Shown here in pieces: positions 1-5,729 of a stretch of 9,293 nucleotides of DNA. The position numbers and the translations under genes were made by a program. Origin of the DNA: an uncultured Lachnospiraceae bacterium (GTDB taxonomy: Bacteria > Bacillota > Clostridia > Lachnospirales > Lachnospiraceae); contig CANRMO010000091.1 in NCBI GenBank assembly GCA_947631755.1, positions 1-9,293 of the forward strand, in the 5' to 3' direction. Position 1 is the first letter of the stretch. The number at the start of each line of letters is the position of its first letter. Below the pieces are notes generated by a model. The model did no database searches and was not told the DNA's origin. It saw only the letters and a list, made by a program, of their open reading frames with translations.

Positions 1-290
1 TTAGCAAATGCCTTAGCGCCAATCGTAGTAACAGTGTACTCTACACCATCAACCTCTACTGTAGAAGAAACAGAAACTTTTTTCTTGCTTGATTTCTTAA
101 CAGCATTCAATGTAGCTTTTCCACTGTCTGTGGTACTTACTTTGGAGCCGTTATCTGCCTTTACATTACTCTGAGCCTCTGGCTCTACAGAAGTCGTAGG
201 ACTTGCTGCTGCACCAGCTGTTGCTGCTGTTCCAAGTGCAAGAGCGGCTGCCATAGTACAAACAAGTACCTTTTTCATTGCCTTAATCAC
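1..290 (-). CDS. Secreted LRR_5/BspA-like surface protein, N-terminal part (cut by left edge)
   Basis: Partial gene of about 96 visible codons; the 3' end lies outside the window. The best start is GTG at 290, because a GGAGG at 299-303 sits 8 nt upstream. The next in-frame ATG at 278 is 20 nt from that site. The N-terminus is a typical signal peptide: MIKAMKKV, then a hydrophobic Ala/Leu/Thr core, ending near AGAAAS. A Ser/Thr/Lys-rich linker follows. The last visible residues (VDGVEYTVTTIGAKAFA) match the opening of the leucine-rich LRR_5 repeats of BspA-like surface proteins, where phrases such as YKVTxIxxKAF recur. From family knowledge, such proteins are exported and often wall-bound adhesins; this role is inferred. 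The gene lies 89 nt downstream of the BY-kinase on the same strand, separated by only a weak hairpin, so it may be read through from the cps-type operon. No clear promoter of its own was found. Confidence 0.65.
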   Translation of the reverse strand, partial: MIKAMKKVLVCTMAAALALGTAATAGAAASPTTSVEPEAQSNVKADNGSKVSTTDSGKATLNAVKKSSKKKVSVSSTVEVDGVEYTVTTIGAKAFA

Positions 291-347
291 TATTTTTTCC
301 TCCTTTCCTTCGTTTTTTATGCGCGTTTCACGCAATGTATAGAGTAA

Positions 348-370
348 ACCAGAAAACAATATTTTCCGGT
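348..370 (-). terminator. Weak hairpin between BY-kinase gene and LRR gene
   Basis: On the minus strand ACCGGAAAA pairs with TTTTCTGGT (9 bp including one G-U) around a 5-nt loop, ten bases past the kinase stop codon. The following T-run is only TTTA, so this is a poor intrinsic terminator. It may be an attenuator or processing site that lets some transcription continue into the LRR gene. Confidence 0.35.
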
Positions 371-379
371 GGACTCACG

Positions 380-1138
380 TCATTTGTCGGAGTAGTAGGC
401 ATCGGCATAATAATCGCTGCCGTACCGCCCTCCGTAATATTTGCCATAGCGTCCATAATATTTACCGCCATAGCGCTTGTAATAATAGCCGCCTCTCGAT
501 CCCTCTACCCGGTTCAATACGATACCGAGCAATGGGCAGCCGGCTCTCTCCAACTGGCGGATCGAGTTTTTGACAATCGATTTGGAAGTCATGCCACCGC
601 GTACAACGAGGATCGCCCCGTCGCACAAATTCCCGATCCTCTCTCCATCCGACACCATACTCAGCGGCGGAGAATCGACAAATACATAACGGTATTTGGC
701 CGCCAGTTCATCCAGCATACTGGCAAAGTGCTCACTCTCCAATAACATAGAGGGATTGATGACATTGTCGGTGTTCGGGATCAGATCCCCATTTTCCCAC
801 TGAGTGTGCAGAATTGCCTGTTCCAGCGGATAATCATTTGCCAGATAATGGGACATTCCCTTTATCTTCTTTCCATCTTCACTCACAACCTCATATTTAT
901 CTATCATCACAGATTTTCGCATATCCGCATCGAGGAGAATGGTAGATGTGCCCGCCTCCGCCATCTGATGCCACAACTGCATTGTGACAAAACTCTTGCC
1001 CTCATCAGGCATAGAACTGATAACCATAATTTTTTTAATATCCGTTCCCAGAAAACTGATATTAATCCTGAGGCGGTTTATCGCCTCTTCCATAGCATAG
1101 GGAAGTTCCGGCATATTGTTCACATTAACTTTACTCAT
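380..1138 (-). CDS. CpsD/YwqD-type bacterial tyrosine kinase (BY-kinase)
   Basis: 252 aa cytoplasmic ATPase of the CpsD/CapB/EpsB type. It autophosphorylates on C-terminal tyrosines and, with its membrane adaptor, controls polysaccharide polymerisation and export. Visible motifs: Walker A SSMPDEGKS at 41-49, Walker A' ILLDADMRK at 67-75, and Walker B YVFVDSPP at 151-158. The tail from residue 218 holds 14 tyrosines in 35 residues, interleaved with Gly, Lys and Arg. The N-terminal EEAINRLRINISF resembles the EAYRxLRTNIxF oligomerisation motif of the family. Position 45 of Walker A is Asp, where many relatives have Gly, but the catalytic GKS is intact. The start ATG overlaps the stop of the adaptor gene (ATGA, 4 nt), so the two are translationally coupled. 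That split adaptor/kinase pair is the usual Firmicutes form of Wzc. This is the last gene of the four-gene cps-type operon. The assignment is firm; which polymer it controls is not visible here. Confidence 0.93.
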   Translation of the reverse strand: MSKVNVNNMPELPYAMEEAINRLRINISFLGTDIKKIMVISSMPDEGKSFVTMQLWHQMAEAGTSTILLDADMRKSVMIDKYEVVSEDGKKIKGMSHYLANDYPLEQAILHTQWENGDLIPNTDNVINPSMLLESEHFASMLDELAAKYRYVFVDSPPLSMVSDGERIGNLCDGAILVVRGGMTSKSIVKNSIRQLERAGCPLLGIVLNRVEGSRGGYYYKRYGGKYYGRYGKYYGGRYGSDYYADAYYSDK

Positions 1139-1929
1139 GCTTTTCCTCCCATCTCATTTTTCCTTTTTCTCTTCTTTTTCTGCTTCATAACTTCTTTTTC
1201 TTTTTTATCCGATATAGATTCCACATCTCCCTCCGGAATCACTGTCAACGGCATAACACCGATCGCTTTCTCCACATCCTCGGCAGACTTCAATGTGTCA
1301 TCTGTCATAAAGAAGAATGTCAGCACAGCGGCCACAAGAAGAGCTCCCACAAGGCCACCGATCACCACATTTTTTACCATGCTCGGTGAACTCTGGTTTT
1401 CAGGATAGATTGCTCTCTCTGCAATATTCGGCTCAGAGGTATCCATTAATTTAGGCAGTTCACTCACAGCCTTATCCGCCAGGGCATTGGCCACAGCCTG
1501 CGCCTCTTTCGGTTTGGTGCTCTCCACAGTAATTGTGAGAATACGCGTATCCTCGATCGTCGAGACACTGACCATACCGAGCAATTCCTCGTAAGTGTAG
1601 TCAAGTTTTTCCTGTTCGATCACCTGCTCAAAAATCGGGCGAACTTTCAACAGTTCCTCGTAATCATTTGAGAGAGACGCACCGATATCCAGATCTGTCA
1701 GATTCACAATAGAATCTTTCGATGCGGAAACCATATACAATTTAGCCGTAGCTGTATACTTCGGCGTTATCAAAAATTTAGTACACAGACCGGCAAATAC
1801 AACTCCCAGAATCAATCCTGCAAGGATAATCAGAATCCGGCTCCGGTAAAAAAACAGAAGCTCTACTATGTCAATCTCTATTTCGTCTTCTTTTTCATTT
1901 ATCTGTATACTGTTTGTCTGCTGACTCAT
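1135..1929 (-). CDS. Wzz/CpsC-type polysaccharide co-polymerase, kinase adaptor
   Basis: 264 aa protein of the Wzz/CpsC/YwqC family. It sets polysaccharide chain length and serves as the membrane activator of the partner BY-kinase. Two membrane segments are visible, about 31-53 and 187-208. Between them lies an extracellular domain with the early YTATAKLYM segment typical of the family, and QSSPSMVKN just before the second membrane helix matches the family's Pro-rich signature. After the second helix comes a cytoplasmic tail with a strongly basic stretch (KQKKKRKRKNEMGGK) near the end, where CpsC-type proteins contact the kinase. GGAGG at 1935-1939 lies 5 nt before the ATG, and only 12 nt separate this gene from the LCP stop codon. 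Its stop overlaps the kinase start. It lacks the fused kinase domain of Gram-negative Wzc, as expected for Firmicutes. Confidence 0.92.
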   Translation of the reverse strand: MSQQTNSIQINEKEDEIEIDIVELLFFYRSRILIILAGLILGVVFAGLCTKFLITPKYTATAKLYMVSASKDSIVNLTDLDIGASLSNDYEELLKVRPIFEQVIEQEKLDYTYEELLGMVSVSTIEDTRILTITVESTKPKEAQAVANALADKAVSELPKLMDTSEPNIAERAIYPENQSSPSMVKNVVIGGLVGALLVAAVLTFFFMTDDTLKSAEDVEKAIGVMPLTVIPEGDVESISDKKEKEVMKQKKKRKRKNEMGGKA

Positions 1930-1941
1930 TGCAACCTCCGT

Positions 1942-2985
1942 CTACTGTTCATTTTCCCGTAATCCGTACAATTCTGTCATAACACGGACTACCGATTCTT
2001 TCTCCGGATAGAACTCAACATGGTTGATACCGTCTCCGAGAGCCTGCCCCTCTTTCAGAGTGCCCTCAAATTCTTTTGTCCCCATGCTGCTTCCCTCTGC
2101 GACCGCCTTTGCAATCCGGGACGCTCTCCCCAGCTTTACATCTGTGACAGCGCTCTCCTGAAGCTGTCTGTATAAATCCACTGCAAAATCAGATTGTTCT
2201 CTCATTTTTTCCCTGGCAGCGACAGAAAACTCTTTCATATACTGCCTCTGTCTGAGCATGCGGGACGCATTTGTCTCATCTCCCACTCCATAGCGGTCGT
2301 GGACATACAAAAAAGCCTGGGAATCGGAAAGATGTATTTTCTTTCCTTTTTTCATCTCCGGATCCTGTTTTGTAAAATCCTCTTCCAATTTGACGGTGAC
2401 ACCCCCCACCGCGTGGTTCAATGTCGAAATCTGATCCATATTCAATGAATAGTATCCATCAATCGGAATCCCGCCCAAAAGCTCTGAGACCGCCTCTACT
2501 GTATTCGCGCAGCTCTGCTCTTTCGTGCCCCCATACCAATGAGCCGTACAGAGCTGTATATCTGCGCTCGCCATCCCGGTTCCATCCCGCTGGAGAAGCG
2601 TGACCTTTGTCATCGTATCGCGGTTTAACTGCAAAAATCCGTATTTATTCTCTGTCTTGTCGAGCACGAGCAAAAGAAGAAAATCCGCCATGCCGCCCCG
2701 GTACTCCTCTGACTCCCCACTTCCCGAGGCGTCAGTACCAATAAACAGATAGCTCTCAAAATCATGAAAATAATCGTATTTCTTTTTATTCAGCCGGATT
2801 GATCCGCGAACCTGTTCTGCTGGCTCTTCCGGCTCAGACGGCTCTTCCTCCAGAAACTCAGAGTTCGCCACTTTCGCCTCTGGTTCCCTTGCCTTCACTA
2901 TCATCAGGATGAACCAGAACGCCACCATCACAGCAGCCATTATAAACAGAAGCGCGATCAGTTTTCTCTTTTCACTCTTACTCAT
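1942..2985 (-). CDS. LytR-CpsA-Psr (LCP) family glycopolymer transferase
   Basis: 347 aa from the chosen start. LCP enzymes transfer lipid-linked glycopolymers (capsule or teichoic acids) to peptidoglycan outside the membrane. One membrane helix at about 9-31 follows a short basic N-terminus, giving a type II topology. An acidic Pro/Glu linker (about 42-58) comes next, then the LCP domain. Its recognisable parts are LFIGTD at 80-85, GGMADFLLLLVLD at 97-109, the NRDTM version of the PRDT motif at 121-125, GGV at 194-196, and a distal run with R231, R242, R245 and R247 (RYGVGDETNASRMLRQRQ). The start is uncertain. ATG at 2985 overlaps the upstream stop by 8 nt and is favoured; an in-frame ATG at 3015 would add ten residues. 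Neither has a strong ribosome site nearby (GGCGG close to 2985; GGAGG 15 nt from 3015). It corresponds to pneumococcal CpsA, here second in the operon rather than first. Confidence 0.9.
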   Translation of the reverse strand: MSKSEKRKLIALLFIMAAVMVAFWFILMIVKAREPEAKVANSEFLEEEPSEPEEPAEQVRGSIRLNKKKYDYFHDFESYLFIGTDASGSGESEEYRGGMADFLLLLVLDKTENKYGFLQLNRDTMTKVTLLQRDGTGMASADIQLCTAHWYGGTKEQSCANTVEAVSELLGGIPIDGYYSLNMDQISTLNHAVGGVTVKLEEDFTKQDPEMKKGKKIHLSDSQAFLYVHDRYGVGDETNASRMLRQRQYMKEFSVAAREKMREQSDFAVDLYRQLQESAVTDVKLGRASRIAKAVAEGSSMGTKEFEGTLKEGQALGDGINHVEFYPEKESVVRVMTELYGLRENEQ

Positions 2986-3691
2986 GTTCCGCCAACACCC
3001 TTTTCCCCAATTCATCCATGTGCTGTAGTGCCTCCTCTCCCAGTTTGTCCCGAAGGATCCCTCTCCCCTCCGGAAGATTTGGCAGTCTGTGTTCCATATT
3101 GTGGCAGTCGCTTCCCATGACGACCGGTTTCCCGCTCTGAATAATGGAAAGCTCCAGCTTTCTCTTTTTCCGGTTCTTCAAACTCCCCGCATTGATCTGA
3201 ATGTACACAGGCAGATCCATCACCGCATCCCAGACTGTTTTCTTCTTCTGGAACTCATAGTATCTCTCAACATGAGCCAGCATCACTTTCAGTTTCTGCC
3301 TTTTCATGATGTCGGTAATATCTTCTAACATTTTCTCTGTCCACTGCACAAAAGGAAGTTCCAGCAGTACGATATCTGTCCCCTCCAGGCAGAGCCGCGG
3401 GAGCATATCCGCCTTTCCCACACCCGGAAAGTAATAAACCTCCGCACCCACACGTATTTCCGGTATTGGTGTATGTAAATTTGCCTCGCGCCAATTCTGC
3501 ACTTTTTGGAACGCCTCCGTGCGTCTCTCCAGAAAATGTTTAAACGACATCCTCTCTGCATAAAAATGAGGAGTTGCCATAACACAGGAAACTCCCTGCT
3601 CCTGCATAAGCACAAGCATCCGGGCAGTCTCTTCCAGTCCGGAGCTCCCATCATCAATAGACGGTAAAATATGAGAGTGGAAATCGATCAT
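2978..3691 (-). CDS. CpsB/YwqE-type PHP-domain protein-tyrosine phosphatase
   Basis: 237 aa metal-dependent phosphatase of the PHP superfamily. It dephosphorylates the tyrosine tail of the partner BY-kinase, so it is the off-switch of the operon's phosphorelay. The metal ligands of the family are all visible: DFHSH at 3-7, DD at 13-14, TPH at 40-42, Glu111 in LLELP, AHVERY at 139-144 and SDCH at 194-197. The length is close to that of B. subtilis YwqE and pneumococcal CpsB (about 245-255 aa). ATG at 3691 is preferred: AGAGGTGA lies just upstream, while the adjoining in-frame TTG at 3694 would add one residue. It is the first gene of the operon, behind a consensus promoter and a leader of about 70 nt. 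Its stop overlaps the LCP start. Confidence 0.93.
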   Translation of the reverse strand: MIDFHSHILPSIDDGSSGLEETARMLVLMQEQGVSCVMATPHFYAERMSFKHFLERRTEAFQKVQNWREANLHTPIPEIRVGAEVYYFPGVGKADMLPRLCLEGTDIVLLELPFVQWTEKMLEDITDIMKRQKLKVMLAHVERYYEFQKKKTVWDAVMDLPVYIQINAGSLKNRKKRKLELSIIQSGKPVVMGSDCHNMEHRLPNLPEGRGILRDKLGEEALQHMDELGKRVLAEHE

Positions 3692-3726
3692 CAAATCACC
3701 TCTGAGTCATCGTTGCATTTACATCA

Positions 3727-3748
3727 CGCTTTCGTCTGACAAAGAGCG
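3727..3748 (-). promoter_or_regulatory. Leader hairpin of the cps-type operon
   Basis: In the 5' leader between the predicted start site (about 3760) and the phosphatase gene, CGCT-C-TTTGT (3748-3739) pairs with ACGAAAGCG (3735-3727). This gives 9 pairs including one T-G, one bulged C and a CAG loop. There is no U-run, so it is not a terminator. It could influence mRNA stability or translation; its role is unknown. Confidence 0.35.
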
Positions 3749-3766
3749 CTCAACAAATTCACGGTT

Positions 3767-3795
3767 ATTATAATCCATTCTCACAGCATTGTCAA
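3767..3795 (-). promoter_or_regulatory. Consensus sigma-A promoter of the cps-type operon
   Basis: On the minus strand, -35 TTGACA (3795-3790) and -10 TATAAT (3772-3767) are separated by exactly 17 nt. Both hexamers match the consensus perfectly. The predicted start is near 3760, about 70 nt before the phosphatase ATG. Upstream lie two 6-nt A-tracts (3810-3815 and 3821-3826 on the plus strand) 11 nt apart, consistent with an UP element or bent DNA. The 12-bp palindrome 3788-3799 overlaps the -35 box. Confidence 0.85.
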
Positions 3796-3799
3796 CAAT
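3788..3799. promoter_or_regulatory. Palindrome ATTGTTGACAAT over the -35 box (possible operator)
   Basis: A perfect dyad (ATTGT, 2-nt centre, ACAAT) contains the first five bases of the TTGACA -35 hexamer plus the sixth at its flank. A protein bound here would block RNA polymerase. At 12 bp in AT-rich DNA it could occur by chance, so an operator role is only a suggestion. Confidence 0.3.
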
Positions 3800-3886
3800 A
3801 TCTTTGAAGAAAAAATAACCAAAAAATATCTGCATTCGCCAGAAATATTATAAATTTTTCCTTTTTTTCGCAGAAACCAGCTTCCC

Positions 3887-3930
3887 AAAAAATGGGCTGT
3901 GCACCACATCAGAGTGCACAGCCCATTTTT
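3887..3930 (-). terminator. Strong intrinsic terminator of the spoIIGA-sigE operon
   Basis: AAAAATGGGCTGTGCAC (3888-3904) and GTGCACAGCCCATTTTT (3914-3930) form a perfect 17-bp stem with a 9-nt loop. Read on the minus strand it ends in a run of T (3892-3887), 38 nt after the sigE stop codon. The symmetrical A/T flanks would also stop plus-strand transcripts. It isolates the sporulation operon from the cps-type operon. Confidence 0.92.
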
Positions 3931-3967
3931 CATTGTCTATATCCCTCCGGGAGTGGCTGCCGGCCAC

Positions 3968-4717
3968 TCAGTGCCCCTCCAGGCGAAGGATTTCCTTTTT
4001 CAGCCGTTTCATGATCTTCTTTTCCAGACGGGAAATATAGCTCTGGGAGATCCCCAGCCGGTCTGCCACCTCTTTCTGGGTCAGCTCTTTTCCCTGGACA
4101 CTCCCGATCCCGAACCGGAGGCGTATGATCTTCTGTTCCCGTTCTGTCAGTGTCTCCAGTGCCTTTCGCAGCATTTTCCGGTCAACTTCCCTCTCAATAT
4201 CACGGAAGATCACATCCTCCCCTGTCCCCAGTATGTCTGAGAGCAGGAGCTCATTGCCGTCCCAGTCCACATTCAGCGGCTCGTCAATCGACACTTCCAT
4301 TTTTGTCTTGCTGTTCCGGCGCAAATACATCAGTATCTCGTTCTCAATGCACCGGGACGCATAGGTCGCCAGCTTTATATTCTTATCCGGATTAAACGTA
4401 TTGATCGCTTTCATCAGGCCAATTGTGCCGATGGAGATCAGGTCCTCCACCCCCACCCCGGTATTGTCAAATTTCTTGGCTATGTACACAACCAGGCGGA
4501 GATTGTGCTCCACCAGCTTGTTTCTGGCGGTCTCATTGTCCTCCTCCGAGGCGAGGCATTCAATACAGGCCGCCTCCTCTCCCGGTTCAAGCGGGGCCGG
4601 CAGTATTTCCGCCCCCCCGATATAATGAATATCCCCTCCTGAGTGGAAAAAAAAGTTCCTCCAGTCCGGCATCATGCGAAATTGAAAGTGATTTGGCACA
4701 GAAATTCTCAGCAACAT
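3968..4717 (-). CDS. sigE: RNA polymerase sporulation sigma factor SigE (pro-SigE)
   Basis: 249 aa sigma-70 family factor that drives early mother-cell gene expression during endospore formation. It is made as an inactive membrane-associated precursor and cleaved by SpoIIGA. Residues 1 to about 30 form the pro-sequence, before the HYIGG segment that marks the processing region (B. subtilis has YYIGG). Region 2 spans about 68-138, with NLRLVVYIAKKF, EDLISIGTIGLMKAINTF and YASRCIENEILMYLRR, all nearly identical to my recollection of B. subtilis SigE. DEPLNVDWDGNELLLSDILGT (145-165) is a SigE hallmark. The region 4.2 helix-turn-helix is at about 213-234 (TQKEVADRLGISQSYISRLE). AGGAGG at 4726-4731 lies 8 nt before the ATG, overlapping the 3' end of spoIIGA; the genes are 4 nt apart. 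The usual neighbour sigG does not follow; a terminator does. Confidence 0.97.
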   Translation of the reverse strand: MLLRISVPNHFQFRMMPDWRNFFFHSGGDIHYIGGAEILPAPLEPGEEAACIECLASEEDNETARNKLVEHNLRLVVYIAKKFDNTGVGVEDLISIGTIGLMKAINTFNPDKNIKLATYASRCIENEILMYLRRNSKTKMEVSIDEPLNVDWDGNELLLSDILGTGEDVIFRDIEREVDRKMLRKALETLTEREQKIIRLRFGIGSVQGKELTQKEVADRLGISQSYISRLEKKIMKRLKKEILRLEGH

Positions 4718-4721
4718 TGTA

Positions 4722-5531
4722 TTATCCTCCTAGGTTTGTTTTATTAGTCATGTCCGGATGAAGGATCAGGTCATACTCTCCATCTGCACAAATATCGTTG
4801 TCACTCACCGCGACCCATGTCTTTCCCACACGGATCCTCCCGTTTTTCCCCCACTCTATCTCCAGGTCATCCAGCGGGAATGCGGACAAAATCCCCTGCC
4901 CGGTCCCCACCGCGCGGAAAGGGATCAGACGGAATACCGGTTCTTCCTCTCCCCACAATTTCTCCAGAAAAATCCGGTTTCCAATTGCCACAGGTTTCTG
5001 GCTGAAAGGTTCAGCCAGATGATTCCCTGTGTCAAGAAATCCCTGCCCCCGGATCCACTTTCCCCGGTAACAGAGGCGCACTGGCATGATCCGGGCCTGC
5101 TCCCTTTCCCGGTTCTCACAAAACGGCATCAGTTTATATGTAATCCACAAAAAAGCAAGTGCTCCTGTCAGCACAAACACCATGCTGCCCTTCTGTCTCC
5201 AGGCACTCTGCAGCTGCATAAGAGCGCCCGATAAAAGAAATGCCGCCACGTAAAAACCGAGAACATTTTTTGCCCATGAGATAACGGTCGTCTTTCCAAA
5301 GGCAAGGCGGACCATTACGCCGCCTCCTGCAAGGTAAACGGGAACAGACAGCCACACCTTCCGGTGTATGCCTGAGATAAGAAAAAGAGTGGAAAAGACT
5401 CCTCCTGCTATAGCAGTAAAAATGAGCCTCCTCCAGCGGACCAGACGCCTCTGGAATAAATTTTCCAGAAGCAGTATCACCAGATCCATCTCCACATTTA
5501 CCAGAAAAAAAATATCCAGATAAACCTTCAT
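4722..5531 (-). CDS. spoIIGA: Sigma-E processing aspartic peptidase SpoIIGA
   Basis: 269 aa integral membrane protease that removes the pro-sequence of SigE, in response to the forespore signal SpoIIR in the family model. The N-terminal half (about 1-135) is hydrophobic with roughly five membrane segments and opens with the family-typical YLDIFFLVNVEMDLVILLL. The C-terminal half is the cytoplasmic aspartic protease domain: GFLDTGNHL at 164-172 carries the catalytic Asp167 in the DTGN motif, followed by LIPFRAVGTGQGIL (202-215) and the closing YDLILHP (253-259), both characteristic. AAGGGGAG lies 3-4 nt before the ATG. It is the first gene of the operon with sigE, and its promoter region is shared with the divergent cyclophilin gene. 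The length is somewhat below that of B. subtilis SpoIIGA (309 aa), but all recognisable motifs are present. Confidence 0.95.
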   Translation of the reverse strand: MKVYLDIFFLVNVEMDLVILLLENLFQRRLVRWRRLIFTAIAGGVFSTLFLISGIHRKVWLSVPVYLAGGGVMVRLAFGKTTVISWAKNVLGFYVAAFLLSGALMQLQSAWRQKGSMVFVLTGALAFLWITYKLMPFCENREREQARIMPVRLCYRGKWIRGQGFLDTGNHLAEPFSQKPVAIGNRIFLEKLWGEEEPVFRLIPFRAVGTGQGILSAFPLDDLEIEWGKNGRIRVGKTWVAVSDNDICADGEYDLILHPDMTNKTNLGG

Positions 5532-5554
5532 GCGCTCCCCTTCTTTACGTGCCT

Positions 5555-5587
5555 ATTATAGATGCTATGCCGCGCAGAATTTGTCAA
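5555..5587 (-). promoter_or_regulatory. spoIIG promoter with unusually long spacer
   Basis: On the minus strand TTGACA (5587-5582) and TATAAT (5560-5555) are perfect hexamers but 21 nt apart, too far for an ordinary sigma-A promoter. The B. subtilis spoIIG promoter also has consensus-like hexamers with a 22-nt spacer and depends on phosphorylated Spo0A to reposition RNA polymerase. The predicted start is near 5548, just upstream of the spoIIGA ribosome site. Confidence 0.75.
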
Positions 5588-5630
5588 AAACAGGGGGATA
5601 AAACGTGAAATATTTCGGGAAAATCCGACA
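5580..5630. promoter_or_regulatory. Putative Spo0A-binding sites (0A-box-like)
   Basis: Two sequences resemble the 0A box (core TGTCGAA). TTTGTCAAAAA begins at 5580 on the plus strand and overlaps the -35 box (core TGTCAAA, one mismatch). TGTCGGA lies on the minus strand at 5630-5624 (one mismatch), about 40 bp further upstream. One site over the -35 and one further upstream is the arrangement known for Spo0A-activated spoIIG. Neither core is perfect, so this is an inference. Confidence 0.5.
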
Positions 5631-5635
5631 TTTTC

Positions 5636-5664
5636 TTGCAATATCAGAACAGTTCTTATAAAAT
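5636..5664 (+). promoter_or_regulatory. Probable promoter of the cyclophilin gene
   Basis: TTGCAA (5636-5641) and TAAAAT (5659-5664) are separated by 17 nt. The -35 has two mismatches to consensus and the -10 has one. It would start transcription near 5671, so the leader begins at the GGGGAAT hairpin. Confidence 0.5.
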
Positions 5665-5673
5665 GGATACTAT

Positions 5674-5701
5674 CGGGGAATACTTTCCGGTAATTCCCCC
5701 G
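5674..5701 (+). promoter_or_regulatory. 5' leader hairpin before the cyclophilin ribosome site
   Basis: GGGGAAT (5675-5681) pairs with ATTCCCC (5693-5699), and C5674 can pair with G5701 if one C is bulged. The loop is about 11 nt, with possible extra A-T and C-G pairs. It lies 12 nt upstream of AGGAGA and would sit at or near the mRNA 5' end. It may protect the transcript or modulate translation; no known riboswitch is recognised. Confidence 0.45.
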
Positions 5702-5729
5702 AAAATAATGATTAGGAGAGAATATGATT

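Noticed and set aside
291..379. Own promoter for the LRR-protein gene
   Set aside because: TATACA-like and TTGTTT-like hexamers occur, but at unsuitable spacing (12-14 nt), so no promoter could be supported.
335..745. Plus-strand 136-codon ORF that looks like a membrane protein
   Set aside because: It is antisense to the BY-kinase. The Tyr and Gly codons of the kinase tail read as Val, Ile and Ala on the other strand, giving false hydrophobicity. No ribosome site.
806..1408. Plus-strand 200-codon ORF
   Set aside because: It is antisense to the kinase and adaptor genes, has no recognisable domain, and is far weaker than the well-identified minus-strand genes.
3847..3875. Second TATAAT on the minus strand as an additional promoter for the cps-type operon
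   Set aside because: No acceptable -35 hexamer at 16-18 nt upstream, and the perfect promoter at 3795-3767 explains expression.
4758..5234. Plus-strand 158-codon ORF inside spoIIGA
   Set aside because: Its Pro/His/Cys-rich translation is typical of the antisense of a GC-rich gene; spoIIGA on the other strand is clear.
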